From NCBI RefSeq assembly GCF_004114935.1, contig NZ_CP022221.1, positions 3,617,001 through 3,681,000 on the forward strand: 64,000 bases of DNA, in the 5' to 3' direction. The notes below the pieces were generated by a model that made no database searches, was not told the DNA's origin, and worked only from the letters and a program-made list of their open reading frames with translations. The translations under genes were made by a program, and so were the position numbers. Positions 27,957 through 37,182 of this stretch are shown in pieces (position 1 is the stretch's first letter; each line of letters opens with the position of its first letter). Origin of the DNA: Bradyrhizobium zhanjiangense. Lineage in GTDB: Bacteria > Pseudomonadota > Alphaproteobacteria > Rhizobiales > Xanthobacteraceae.

Positions 27957-28706
27957 CTATACTCGCTCCAGCACGACGATCATTCGGAACGCGAGGTGCT
28001 TTCGAAGAGCCGCTGGTACCATCTTTTCAAGCTGCAGCGTCGGGCTTACCAGAGCCGCTGGAATCAATGACCATCTCTGCAATCCGCCGCTCATTGGGTA
28101 GGCAAACAGGCTGTGCCAGTCCACACTGCTCACGCGCAGCGATGGCACCGTCTGTTCCACGCGCCGACGGGCCGGCTCTGTGGCAAATAGCAGAGTGGGA
28201 ACGGCCTGGTTTGCATCGAACGGGTCACGATTGGGATCGATCGGCACCGGAGCGAATGGATCGGCAGTCATATCCACGGGCTCTTCGTGAAAGTGGTCGT
28301 AGAACCTGCGCGCCAGCGTCGTCATCGCTGGCTCGATCATCACCAGCCGTCCGCCTGGCTTCAGCACGCGTGACGCTTCGTTGAGGAATTCGATGGGGCG
28401 CTCCAGATGATGCAAGACGTCGAGCATCACCACGCCGCCAAATACGCTGCCTTGGAATGGCAGCCGGTGAGCGTCGGCCACGACATCGATGCCGGGAAAG
28501 CGCAGGATGTCGACGGAGACGACATCCGTGCGAGTTTGCTTGATGTGGGCGGTGCCCCCACCGATATCGAGAATTGCGCCCTCCGGACAGTTCTCAAAGA
28601 GCTGCCGATGGTAATCTTGGTAAAGAAGACGAATCGCCCGCTTCGTTTCCCACACTTCGCGGTGAACGATCTGGCGCTGGTTCAAGCCGGCTGGATTGTT
28701 TGTCAC
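27957..28706 (-). CDS. Class I SAM-dependent methyltransferase (Methyltransf_11 type)
   Basis: A 249-residue protein. Motif I ILDIGGGTAHI, the acidic VVSVDILRFPGIDVVADAHR, motif IV VVMLDVLHHLERP and EASRVLKPGGRLVMIEP give a standard Rossmann-type SAM fold. The C-terminal third (SLFAYPMSGGLQRWSLIP) is variable and probably binds the acceptor, likely a lipid-linked sugar in view of its neighbours. Downstream of the methyltransferase-glycosyltransferase fusion gene by 10 bp. Confidence 0.85.
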   Translation of the reverse strand: MTNNPAGLNQRQIVHREVWETKRAIRLLYQDYHRQLFENCPEGAILDIGGGTAHIKQTRTDVVSVDILRFPGIDVVADAHRLPFQGSVFGGVVMLDVLHHLERPIEFLNEASRVLKPGGRLVMIEPAMTTLARRFYDHFHEEPVDMTADPFAPVPIDPNRDPFDANQAVPTLLFATEPARRRVEQTVPSLRVSSVDWHSLFAYPMSGGLQRWSLIPAALVSPTLQLEKMVPAALRKHLAFRMIVVLERV

Positions 28707-28716
28707 GGCTCACCGA

Positions 28717-30204
28717 TCATATAGCTTTGAGCTTGCGATACGCGAATACAACCATCTTCAGGAGCAGCCAGCCATCGCGAAATCGCGAAATTTGGGTCTC
28801 GCCGAACGTGCGGGCTTTGTAGTGAATCGGTGTTTCGATCAGCTTCAGGTTTTGCTTTACCGCACCGAAAATCAGGTCGAAGTCACCGAACGGATCGAAG
28901 TTGCCGAAATAGGATCGCTCGCGTGCCAGCACCTCGTAGTCCTTTCTCAGCAGGACCTTGGTGCCACACAATGTGTCGGTCAATCGCGTGTTGGTCAGAT
29001 AGCTGAAGATGTACGCAAAGCATCGATTGGCAATCAGGTTGAGCGGCCGCATCGCCTCGTTTTCCATCGGATAGATGAGGCGGCTGCCATTGACGAATTC
29101 AGCCTTTCCGCTTTCAATCACGGCATGATATTTTGGTAACGCCTCTGGCGGCATGGTCAGGTCCGCATCGAGGATCATCAGCACGTCCTGCTTGGCCGCC
29201 GCAAAGCCTTTTCGTACCGCGTCGCCTTTGCCCTTGCCGTCCTGCTTGAGCACCGTGATGTCCCAAACGCCCCGATAGGCGTCGCGAACCCGTTCGCACT
29301 CCTCGAACGTGCCGTCACTCGAGTTGCCCTCGACGAAGATGATCTCCTGTGCGCTGCCGAACCTGGGCATGCGCCTAATGGCGCTTTCGATGTTGCCGCG
29401 TTCGTTGCGGCAAGGAATGAGGATGCTTGCCGAAAGCTTCCGGTCGGTAAACTGCCGTATCGGGCGCCCTACAAGATATGTCCGCAAGCACAGATTGCGG
29501 ATGCCTGGCAGCGGTGCGATAAACCGATTGATGAACGGCCCCAAGCCGAACCACCTTCGCGGCAGCAATTGCCGTTGCTCGTGCCTAATGACCTCAAGGT
29601 CGGCAAGATCCATCAGGTTAAGGAAGTCCGAGGTTGCGATATAATTGATCTTCGGCTGCCGGCTCTTCAGCTTGAGCATTTCTCCAATCTTGAGGATCGG
29701 TTCCCAAAGCGGGGAATAGTAGGAGATCACCAGTCGCGTCGATGGTGAGCAGATCCTCTGGATCAGTCCCAGCGTTCCATCGATATCGTCGAACATCCCG
29801 ATCGTATCCGCGACAACGATGTAGTCAAATGGACCTTCGATCGCGTCAAACGTTTGCGGGTTCTCCACGTCGCCTTCATGAAACTGCAGATTTGGAAATC
29901 GCTCGCGCGCCCGCGTGATCGCCGCGCGGCTGAAGTCGACGCCCACTCCATAGGAGGGCTCAAGCGCAGCGAGCAGCTCGCCACGGCCGCAACCCAGTTC
30001 GAGCACACGCTTGCCAGGAGGAATCAGGAAGCGCATGTATTGAAGGTCTTCGGCATAGTAAGCCGAATTGATCTTCCGCCAGCGCTCCTGTTCCTCGAGC
30101 GTGGCTTCGATGCGCTCCAGGAATTTGCGCTTACGTTTGCTGAGCGGCTGCGGCTCATTGGGCACCGTCGTCGCTGAACTCGTCTGGGATGAATAAAGGG
30201 CCAA
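28717..30204 (-). CDS. Fusion of SAM methyltransferase and family 2 glycosyltransferase
   Basis: A 495-residue two-domain protein. Residues about 60-210 are a class I methyltransferase (RVLELGCGRGELLAAL as motif I, VADTIGMFDDID). Residues about 255-480 are a GT2 domain: ASILIPCRNERGNIESAI, EIIFVEGNSSDGT, DVLMILDADLTMPPEAL with the DxD-like metal motif, and LTDTLCGTKVLLRK. The GT2 part resembles polyprenyl-phosphate sugar synthases. No membrane span is obvious. Fusion of the two activities suggests a methylated sugar or lipid carrier made in one complex. Part of a minus-strand cluster with two more methyltransferases. Confidence 0.85.
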   Translation of the reverse strand: MALYSSQTSSATTVPNEPQPLSKRKRKFLERIEATLEEQERWRKINSAYYAEDLQYMRFLIPPGKRVLELGCGRGELLAALEPSYGVGVDFSRAAITRARERFPNLQFHEGDVENPQTFDAIEGPFDYIVVADTIGMFDDIDGTLGLIQRICSPSTRLVISYYSPLWEPILKIGEMLKLKSRQPKINYIATSDFLNLMDLADLEVIRHEQRQLLPRRWFGLGPFINRFIAPLPGIRNLCLRTYLVGRPIRQFTDRKLSASILIPCRNERGNIESAIRRMPRFGSAQEIIFVEGNSSDGTFEECERVRDAYRGVWDITVLKQDGKGKGDAVRKGFAAAKQDVLMILDADLTMPPEALPKYHAVIESGKAEFVNGSRLIYPMENEAMRPLNLIANRCFAYIFSYLTNTRLTDTLCGTKVLLRKDYEVLARERSYFGNFDPFGDFDLIFGAVKQNLKLIETPIHYKARTFGETQISRFRDGWLLLKMVVFAYRKLKAI

Positions 30205-30224
30205 TGCTATCTCCGACAGTCACA

Positions 30225-31067
30225 CTATTGCGCACGGGCAATTGCATTGATGCAGGCGCCGTCCGAAACCATTCGGCCTAGTTCAGCGGCCGAGGAAGGC
30301 AGGGCCTTGCCGCGCTTTTCATCGAAAAAACGGTATCCGTTTGGAATGAAATACGAAAAGAGCTCCTCCAGCGAGGTGCCTCGTTCCTCGAGCACGTAGG
30401 GAGCCAGTTCCATGATGAAAATCGGCTTGACGTCCTTCATGAGCTTTGGCGCTCCGCGGAGGACATCACATTCGTAACCATCCACATCCAGCTTCACGAG
30501 CTGCACCCGAAGATCGGAGTACTGGGCCAGAACATCGTCGAGCCTGCGCGCTTGCGCCGCTTCCGTGCGCATTTCACGCCCAAGGTGCTTTGCGTGCAAA
30601 TCGGATTCGTTGGTGAGAGGCCAGCTCGAATAGATGGCTGACGGAACCGGCTCGGCGTCCTGGCCGGTTAGGAAGCAGTGAAAAGGTGTCACCCGCCTCT
30701 GCAACTCGGGATTCAATTCGAGATTGCGGTTGAGCTTGCGAAAGGCAAAGTCGGTCGGCTCGAAGGCGAGAACGCGTCCTTCCGGGCCAACTAGGTGAGC
30801 CAGATGGAGAGTGTGTGCTCCTACGTTGGCCCCGATGTCGAGGACCAGCGACGCGGGCTTCACAAGTGTGCGTAGCGTAGCCCTCGTTTGGCGCTCGTAG
30901 ATGTTGCCGAGATAAATGGCGAAATCTATTCCCTGCGCTAGGTCCAGATCGTAGTTGATGCCGTTTCTGACGGCGATCTGGCGATCGGATTTTCCCAGCA
31001 GCGACCGTCCTGCGCGGACGGCGCGGTACATCAAGCGAGCAGCGCCGATCTTGTGAGTGGTTTTCAT
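30225..31067 (-). CDS. FkbM-family methyltransferase
   Basis: A 280-residue protein. Motif I LVLDIGANVGAHTLHLAHLV with GPEGRVLAFEPT and the later VQLVKLDVDGYECDVLRGA are typical of FkbM methyltransferases, which O-methylate sugars or polyketides. I start at the ATG at 31067 (MKTTHKIG); the open frame continues up to 31319 but that extension is not family-like. First gene of the minus-strand glycan cluster; 20 bp before the fusion gene. Confidence 0.87.
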   Translation of the reverse strand: MKTTHKIGAARLMYRAVRAGRSLLGKSDRQIAVRNGINYDLDLAQGIDFAIYLGNIYERQTRATLRTLVKPASLVLDIGANVGAHTLHLAHLVGPEGRVLAFEPTDFAFRKLNRNLELNPELQRRVTPFHCFLTGQDAEPVPSAIYSSWPLTNESDLHAKHLGREMRTEAAQARRLDDVLAQYSDLRVQLVKLDVDGYECDVLRGAPKLMKDVKPIFIMELAPYVLEERGTSLEELFSYFIPNGYRFFDEKRGKALPSSAAELGRMVSDGACINAIARAQ

Positions 31068-31420
31068 TGGCGGATTTAGTGTCCCTAAAGCCGGCACTCT
31101 TAACGAACGTTGGCGCGGTTGTAAAACGTGGGAATGGTCACTCGTCGCGTTCGCGCTCATCGAAGTGAAAGGCTGTGGAACTTTTGTTTGGAAATCGTTG
31201 GTTGTGACAATTTGCGCGCAGTGCGTGGCGCTAGAAGGCCCCCTTGCGCGGATCGGCCGAGGTGGCGGTCGGGTCGAGATGGTGACCTGAGTCCCCCGGC
31301 ATGGTCCTCCCGGCGACAATCGCGCGCCGGCCTTCCCCTAGTGGGCAAGCGATGATATGGATCTATTGCTCGCTGTCTCTGCCCACTCTTGTCCCACTCT
31401 GCTGTCCGCCGCGTCCCCCG
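31068..31420. other. Divergent intergenic region at the edge of the low-G+C stretch
   Basis: 353 bp between the FkbM gene and the methyltransferase-like gene. Base composition changes here from AT-richer to the G+C-rich norm. No clear gene, terminator or repeat seen. Confidence 0.4.
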
Positions 31421-32776
31421 ATGAAAAACGCCGAAATCCTGAGCCAGATCACCGAGTTCTGCCGCAAGGCGGACATGGCGGAATCGACCTTCGGTCGGCG
31501 CGCGGTCAACGACGGGAAGCTCGTGCATCGGCTGCGCGAGGGAAAGCGCATCACCATCGACACCCTGGAGCGGATCCAGGCCTATATGGCCGCATCGATG
31601 GCCGGCGGGGTGCCGCCGCCGCGAGGACTTCAGGTGCCGCCGGAAAAACGCGACCCGCGCGGCAATTTCCGCTTCTTCGAGAACCGCCAGAAATACTTGC
31701 TGTTCGTCCACACCTGCAGCGAGAAGCGGGTGATCGCAGACAGGGTTGCCTTGGAGCTAAGCTCCATCCATCCGCGTCCGCCGGCGCTGCGCCTGTTCGA
31801 CGCCGGCGTCGGCGATGGCACGGTCCTGGCGCGGGTGCTGCGCGCAACGCACCAGCGCTTTCCCCACATGCCGTTCTATGTTGCGGGCAAAGAGCTCAGC
31901 CTCGAGGATCTGCGCCTGACGCTGGAGAAGGTGCCGGACCGCATTTTCGAGCATCCGGCGTCGGTGTTTGTCTTCACCAACATGTTCTACGCGGAAGCGC
32001 CTTGGCTGACGCCGGCATCGCCTGCGGCGGCGGCGGCCACCGTCTGGCACGAGGTGCCGCTGCGCGGCGCTTCATCGGGCGAGTTCGAGCAGCAGATCGC
32101 GGAACTGCGGCCGTTCTTGGAGCAGAACTGGCGCGCCGCGATCAGCCCACGCACGGCTATGCCGCTCTACGAGCGGCCTGTCGTCCTCGTGCTCTATCGC
32201 GAGGACCACAGGTTTCTCTTGGATTCGACCATTCCGCGACCGGGCCAGACCGAGGCCAATTTCGACCTCGTCATCGCATCCCAGCCCTACCGGGCGCTGT
32301 CCTCGGTTAATTTCCGGGCCAAGCGGATCATTGCACCCTTGGCGCGGGCGCTCCGGCCCGGCGGCAGGCTGATCGGAATCCACTCCCACGGCCAGGATCC
32401 GGGCATGGAAATGATCCAGGCGATCTGGCCTGGAGAAAATCCTTTCTCAGTCAGCCGTCATGAGCTACTGCGTGCAGTTAAGTATGAACTTGGATCGGTG
32501 GGCCGCGACTTAAATTTTAATGCTTACGCGGATAACCGTTCGATCTTCAGGTATGATATGGAAGCGCTGCCCAACGAGGTCACCGGCACCATCGGCACCT
32601 CGACGGCCTTTGCAGCGTGGAATGCGGCGGTGTATGTCGCTCAGATTGAGGACGACCGGTTGACAGAAATGACTCAAAACGGCCGCACTCTGGATGCCGC
32701 CAGGGACGTGCTGCGCAAGTACAATGGGCTCTGGTTTCTCGACGAATCCTACGTCATCTCGCGTCGGCGTGATTGA
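31421..32776 (+). CDS. SAM methyltransferase-like protein with N-terminal HTH-like region
   Basis: A 451-residue protein. The first 60 residues (AEILSQITEFCRKADMAEST, then RRAVNDGKLVHRLREGKRIT) resemble the small helix-turn-helix segment found in several Bradyrhizobium proteins. The rest contains LRLFDAGVGDGTVLARVL as SAM motif I and APLARALRPGGRLIGIHSHG as a post-I motif, so a class I methyltransferase fold is likely. I start at ATG 31421; the frame is open to 31301. The metK start is only 60 bp downstream, which ties the protein to SAM metabolism, perhaps as a co-transcribed consumer or regulator. Exact substrate unknown. Confidence 0.7.
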   Translation: MKNAEILSQITEFCRKADMAESTFGRRAVNDGKLVHRLREGKRITIDTLERIQAYMAASMAGGVPPPRGLQVPPEKRDPRGNFRFFENRQKYLLFVHTCSEKRVIADRVALELSSIHPRPPALRLFDAGVGDGTVLARVLRATHQRFPHMPFYVAGKELSLEDLRLTLEKVPDRIFEHPASVFVFTNMFYAEAPWLTPASPAAAAATVWHEVPLRGASSGEFEQQIAELRPFLEQNWRAAISPRTAMPLYERPVVLVLYREDHRFLLDSTIPRPGQTEANFDLVIASQPYRALSSVNFRAKRIIAPLARALRPGGRLIGIHSHGQDPGMEMIQAIWPGENPFSVSRHELLRAVKYELGSVGRDLNFNAYADNRSIFRYDMEALPNEVTGTIGTSTAFAAWNAAVYVAQIEDDRLTEMTQNGRTLDAARDVLRKYNGLWFLDESYVISRRRD

Positions 32777-32804
32777 CATCATCAAAAGTAAACATCGCAA
32801 ACGC

Positions 32805-32830
32805 CCGCCGGCTAATGGCGGAACAAGGGG
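32805..32830 (+). promoter_or_regulatory. metK leader hairpin next to the ribosome site
   Basis: Stem CCGCC (32805-32809) with GGCGG (32817-32821), loop GGCTAAT, then AAGGGG (ribosome site, 32826-32830) 6 nt before the ATG. The GGC or GCC of the stem could compete with the ribosome site. I do not find the SAM-II or SAM/SAH consensus, so this is only a candidate control element. Confidence 0.3.
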
Positions 32831-32836
32831 TTACTG

Positions 32837-34033
<1,197 letters not shown>

Positions 34034-34040
34034 TTTTAAG

Positions 34041-34139
34041 CGTCATCCCGGGGCGCGCGCGGTACGCGAGCGAACCCGGGATCCTTATCCATCACATCGA
34101 GATTCCGGGTTCGCGTCTTTTGGGCGACCCGGAATGACG
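34041..34139. repeat. Palindromic repeat CGTCATCCCGGG..CCCGGAATGACG
   Basis: Outer arms CGTCATcCCGGG (34041-34052) and CCCGGAATGACG (34128-34139), inner arms GCGAACCCGGGATC and GATTCCGGGTTCGC. A dispersed element familiar from Bradyrhizobium-like genomes. It fills the metK-ahcY spacer, where a SAH riboswitch might have been expected; I see no such riboswitch. Confidence 0.75.
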
Positions 34140-34162
34140 AGTTCAACAACAGGATACTCGCA

Positions 34163-35584
34163 ATGAACGCGAAGCCCGGCTTCACCGATTACATCGTCAA
34201 GGACATTTCGCTCGCCGATTTCGGCCGCAAGGAGATCTCGCTCGCCGAGACCGAGATGCCCGGCCTGATGGCCACCCGCGAGGAGTACGGCCCGAAGCAG
34301 CCGCTCAAGGGCGCGCGCATCGCCGGCTCGCTGCATATGACGATCCAGACCGCGGTGCTGATCGAGACGCTGGCCGCTCTCGGCGCCGACATCCGCTGGG
34401 TCTCCTGCAACATCTATTCGACGCAGGATCACGCCGCGGCTGCGATCGCGGCCGCCGGCATTCCCGTCTTCGCCGTCAAGGGCGAGACGCTGACTGAATA
34501 TTGGGACTACACCGCAAAACTGTTCGACTGGCATGGCGGCGGCACGCCGAACATGATCCTCGATGACGGAGGCGATGCCACCATGCTGGTGCATGCCGGT
34601 GTCCGTGCCGAGAACGGCGACACAGCCTTCCTCGACAAGCCGGGCTCGGAGGAAGAGGAGATCTTCTACGCGCTGGTCAAGCGCCTGTTGAAGGAGAAGC
34701 CGAAGGGCTACTTCGGCGAGATCGCCAAGAACATCAAGGGCGTCTCGGAAGAGACGACGACAGGCGTGCATCGTCTCTACGAGATGGCCAACAAGGGCAC
34801 GCTCCTGTTCCCGGCAATCAACGTCAACGACAGCGTCACCAAGTCGAAGTTCGACAACCTCTATGGCTGCCGTGAATCGCTGGTCGACGGCATCCGCCGC
34901 GGCACCGACGTGATGCTGTCGGGCAAGGTTGCGATGGTCGCCGGCTTTGGCGACGTCGGCAAGGGCTCGGCCGCTTCGCTGCGCCAGGCCGGCTGCCGCG
35001 TCATGGTCTCCGAAGTTGATCCGATCTGCGCGCTCCAGGCCGCAATGGAAGGCTACGAGGTCGTGACCATGGAAGACGCCGCGCCTCGCGCCGACATCTT
35101 CGTCACCGCGACCGGCAACAAGGACATCATCACCATCGAGCACATGCGCGCGATGAAGGATCGCGCCATCGTCTGCAACATCGGCCACTTCGACAATGAG
35201 ATCCAGATCGCCGCTCTGCGCAATCTGAAGTGGACCAACATCAAGCCGCAGGTCGACGAGATCGAATTCCCCGACAAGCACCGCATCATCATGCTGTCGG
35301 AAGGCCGCCTCGTGAACCTCGGCAACGCGATGGGCCATCCGTCCTTCGTGATGTCGGCGTCCTTCACCAACCAGACGCTGGCGCAGATCGAGCTGTTCGC
35401 CAACAACAAGGACGGCAAGTACGAGAAGAAGGTCTACGTGCTGCCCAAGACCCTCGACGAGAAGGTCGCCCGCCTGCACCTCGCCAAGATCGGCGTCAAG
35501 CTCACCGAACTGCGCAAGGACCAGGCCGACTATATTGGCGTGAAGCAGGAAGGCCCGTACAAGTCGGATCATTATCGGTACTGA
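34163..35584 (+). CDS. ahcY: Adenosylhomocysteinase (SAH hydrolase)
   Basis: A 473-residue NAD-dependent cytoplasmic enzyme that splits S-adenosylhomocysteine into adenosine and homocysteine. Signatures: [44 protein letters not shown], the NAD loop [12 protein letters not shown], and GHFDNEI. C-terminal KSDHYRY holds the conserved Lys and Tyr that close the neighbouring NAD site. Length includes the extra internal segment (around residues 150-190) seen in proteobacterial forms. Followed by a strong terminator. Confidence 0.98.
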   Translation: MNAKPGFTDYIVKDISLADFGRKEISLAETEMPGLMATREEYGPKQPLKGARIAGSLHMTIQTAVLIETLAALGADIRWVSCNIYSTQDHAAAAIAAAGIPVFAVKGETLTEYWDYTAKLFDWHGGGTPNMILDDGGDATMLVHAGVRAENGDTAFLDKPGSEEEEIFYALVKRLLKEKPKGYFGEIAKNIKGVSEETTTGVHRLYEMANKGTLLFPAINVNDSVTKSKFDNLYGCRESLVDGIRRGTDVMLSGKVAMVAGFGDVGKGSAASLRQAGCRVMVSEVDPICALQAAMEGYEVVTMEDAAPRADIFVTATGNKDIITIEHMRAMKDRAIVCNIGHFDNEIQIAALRNLKWTNIKPQVDEIEFPDKHRIIMLSEGRLVNLGNAMGHPSFVMSASFTNQTLAQIELFANNKDGKYEKKVYVLPKTLDEKVARLHLAKIGVKLTELRKDQADYIGVKQEGPYKSDHYRY

Positions 35585-35612
35585 TTGTGTCAGGACATTT
35601 GTCCTACTTTTG

Positions 35613-35645
35613 CCGCGCTGGACATGCTGTCCGGCGCGGTTTTTT
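35613..35645 (+). terminator. Rho-independent terminator of ahcY
   Basis: CCGCGCTGGACA-TGC-TGTCCGGCGCGG stem with one mismatch, followed by six T. A smaller perfect hairpin AGGACA-TT-TGTCCT (35592-35605) precedes it. This isolates the radical SAM locus downstream as its own transcription unit. Confidence 0.9.
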
Positions 35646-35750
35646 GCCATCTAGTGAACTGCATCACATCCTGTTCGATAGGTGCGGTGTAATTGCAATC
35701 TTTGGGAGTGAATATTCGCATTGCGATTTCGTTCATTGCTGGAGGGTACT

Positions 35751-35996
35751 ATGGCGTATTTCAGAGACGCATGGCCTTTGGCTTTTGTTCTGGTGGCGGC
35801 CAACCCCACCAATGCTGCAACTCCAATCGACTCTGATCCTGCTGCGTTCTTCCAATCCGGCAGCCTCGCAGGTGCGCTTGAAGCGGCATCTGCCGATGTG
35901 AAGCAAGACGAAGGCGGTTCGGGTCCGCGGCGGATCCAGCTGTCGCAGTGGTTCAATTTCGCCAATTGTTTTAGCGGGGTCTGGCGAAGGTGTTGA
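35751..35996 (+). CDS. Putative RiPP precursor peptide with tandem WxN/FxN core motifs (GrrA/triceptide-like)
   Basis: An 81-residue peptide, GGAGG five nt before the ATG. Residues 1-22 look like a Sec signal (LAFVLVAANPTNA), then an acidic, Ala-rich leader (about 23-60). The C-terminus reads WFN (67-69), FAN (70-72), C73, FSG (74-76), W78-R-R, C81. Aromatic-x-Asn triplets are the sites crosslinked by three-residue cyclophane-forming radical SAM enzymes (XyeB and GrrM families), and the radical SAM/SPASM gene starts just 3 bp after the stop. The peptide is therefore best read as the substrate, secreted after modification. It lacks the long Gly-rich repeats of classic GrrA, so it would be a short-core variant. 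Too small for firm family assignment by eye. Confidence 0.72.
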   Translation: MAYFRDAWPLAFVLVAANPTNAATPIDSDPAAFFQSGSLAGALEAASADVKQDEGGSGPRRIQLSQWFNFANCFSGVWRRC

Positions 35997-35999
35997 ACG

Positions 36000-37154
36000 A
36001 TGTGGCGTCCGGCTCTCATTGTGCTTCAGCCAACGCCGTTCTGTAACATCGACTGCGACTATTGCTATCTGCGCCACCGCGACGACCGTACCGTGATGGG
36101 TGCAAAGGTCGTCTCTGCGATCCGCGACAAGATTTTTCCCAGGATCGCCCGCGACGCCGCGCCGACGATTATTTGGCATGCCGGCGAGCCGACGACAGTG
36201 CCCATTGCTTGGTATCGAAGCGCCTACACCGAGCTGCGGAAGACGGCGCCAGGGGCGACCAACTTCTCGCTGCAATCAAACGGGATTGGCCTCGGACGGG
36301 ACTGGATCGAGTTTGCCCGAGAGACCGGTACGCAGATCGGACTCTCGATCGACGGTCCGCGAGAGTTTCACGATGCGCGCAGGAAGACGCGAAACGGCAA
36401 GGGGACCTGGGCTCTGGCGATGCAAGCATTGCGAGAGCTGCAACAGGCGCGGATACATCCCAACGTCGTCACGGTCCTGCATCCACTGTCGCTTCAGGCG
36501 GTCGACGCATATTTCGAGTTCTATCGCGACAACGACATCTCTCACGTATCGTTTTCGATTGATGAGTCCGAGGGACGTCATGCGACGAGTTCGTTCGATG
36601 CCGGAGACTACACCGATGCCATCACCGGGTTCCTTTTCGGTCTGATGAAGCGCGCCTATCTCGAGGGCTTCCCGCTGCACATCAAAGAAGTCGAGCGGAT
36701 CGCCTCGATTCTAGCCGGCGGGCAATTGCGCAACGAGCAGATCGACGCCTGGGACGTCCTGGTCGTCGCTGCAAACGGCGATGTGACGACGTTCTCGCCG
36801 GAGTTCATGGAGGTGCGCTCACAGGCGCATCGCAATTTCAACTTCGGGAATATTCTGATCGACGACTTCGATCGGATCTTCACCAGTGCCCTCGTCGCCC
36901 GAACTCAGGCAGAGATTCGGCAGGGCGTGGACCTGTGTCGCGCGCGGTGCCGATACTTCGCGGTGTGCGGAGGCGGCGCCCCATCCAACAAGATGCAGGA
37001 AAACGGGGGGCTCGATTCTGCCGAGACGCAGTTTTGCAGATTCTCCGTGCAGCCCGCGGCGGAGGCTTTCCGTAAGATGATCCATTGGGCGCGGCAAATA
37101 CCCGAGGATCGTTTCATTTCCAATCCGAAATGTTTTGCAGAGCCGCTGACGTAG
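36000..37154 (+). CDS. Radical SAM/SPASM peptide maturase (GrrM/cyclophane-forming type)
   Basis: A 384-residue enzyme. The radical SAM cluster is Cys15-x3-Cys19-x2-Cys22 in LQPTPFCNIDCDYCYL, a sequence typical of GrrM/XyeB maturases. WHAGEPTTVP is the SAM-binding GGEP-like motif, and SNGIGL and SIDGPREFHDARRKT follow. A C-terminal SPASM domain has Cys313, Cys317, Cys323 and Cys346 (CRARCRYFAVCGGGAPSNK), which bind auxiliary iron-sulfur clusters. It should abstract hydrogen from the precursor and join aromatic rings to beta carbons. Starts 3 bp after the precursor gene and is followed by the membrane protein gene after 28 bp. Confidence 0.92.
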   Translation: MWRPALIVLQPTPFCNIDCDYCYLRHRDDRTVMGAKVVSAIRDKIFPRIARDAAPTIIWHAGEPTTVPIAWYRSAYTELRKTAPGATNFSLQSNGIGLGRDWIEFARETGTQIGLSIDGPREFHDARRKTRNGKGTWALAMQALRELQQARIHPNVVTVLHPLSLQAVDAYFEFYRDNDISHVSFSIDESEGRHATSSFDAGDYTDAITGFLFGLMKRAYLEGFPLHIKEVERIASILAGGQLRNEQIDAWDVLVVAANGDVTTFSPEFMEVRSQAHRNFNFGNILIDDFDRIFTSALVARTQAEIRQGVDLCRARCRYFAVCGGGAPSNKMQENGGLDSAETQFCRFSVQPAAEAFRKMIHWARQIPEDRFISNPKCFAEPLT

Positions 37155-37182
37155 TCGGAAGTTATTTCGATGGGAGGTCACG

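Noticed and set aside
32777..32836. SAM-II or SAM/SAH riboswitch before metK
   Set aside because: Only a simple hairpin is visible; the conserved sequence blocks of these riboswitches are not found.
34034..34162. SAH riboswitch before ahcY
   Set aside because: The spacer is filled by a dispersed palindromic repeat and lacks the SAH riboswitch core.
36000..37154. Anaerobic sulfatase-maturating enzyme or PQQ synthesis enzyme PqqE
   Set aside because: No sulfatase or pqq genes are nearby, and the LQPTPFCN start and adjacent small peptide gene fit the GrrM/XyeB group better.
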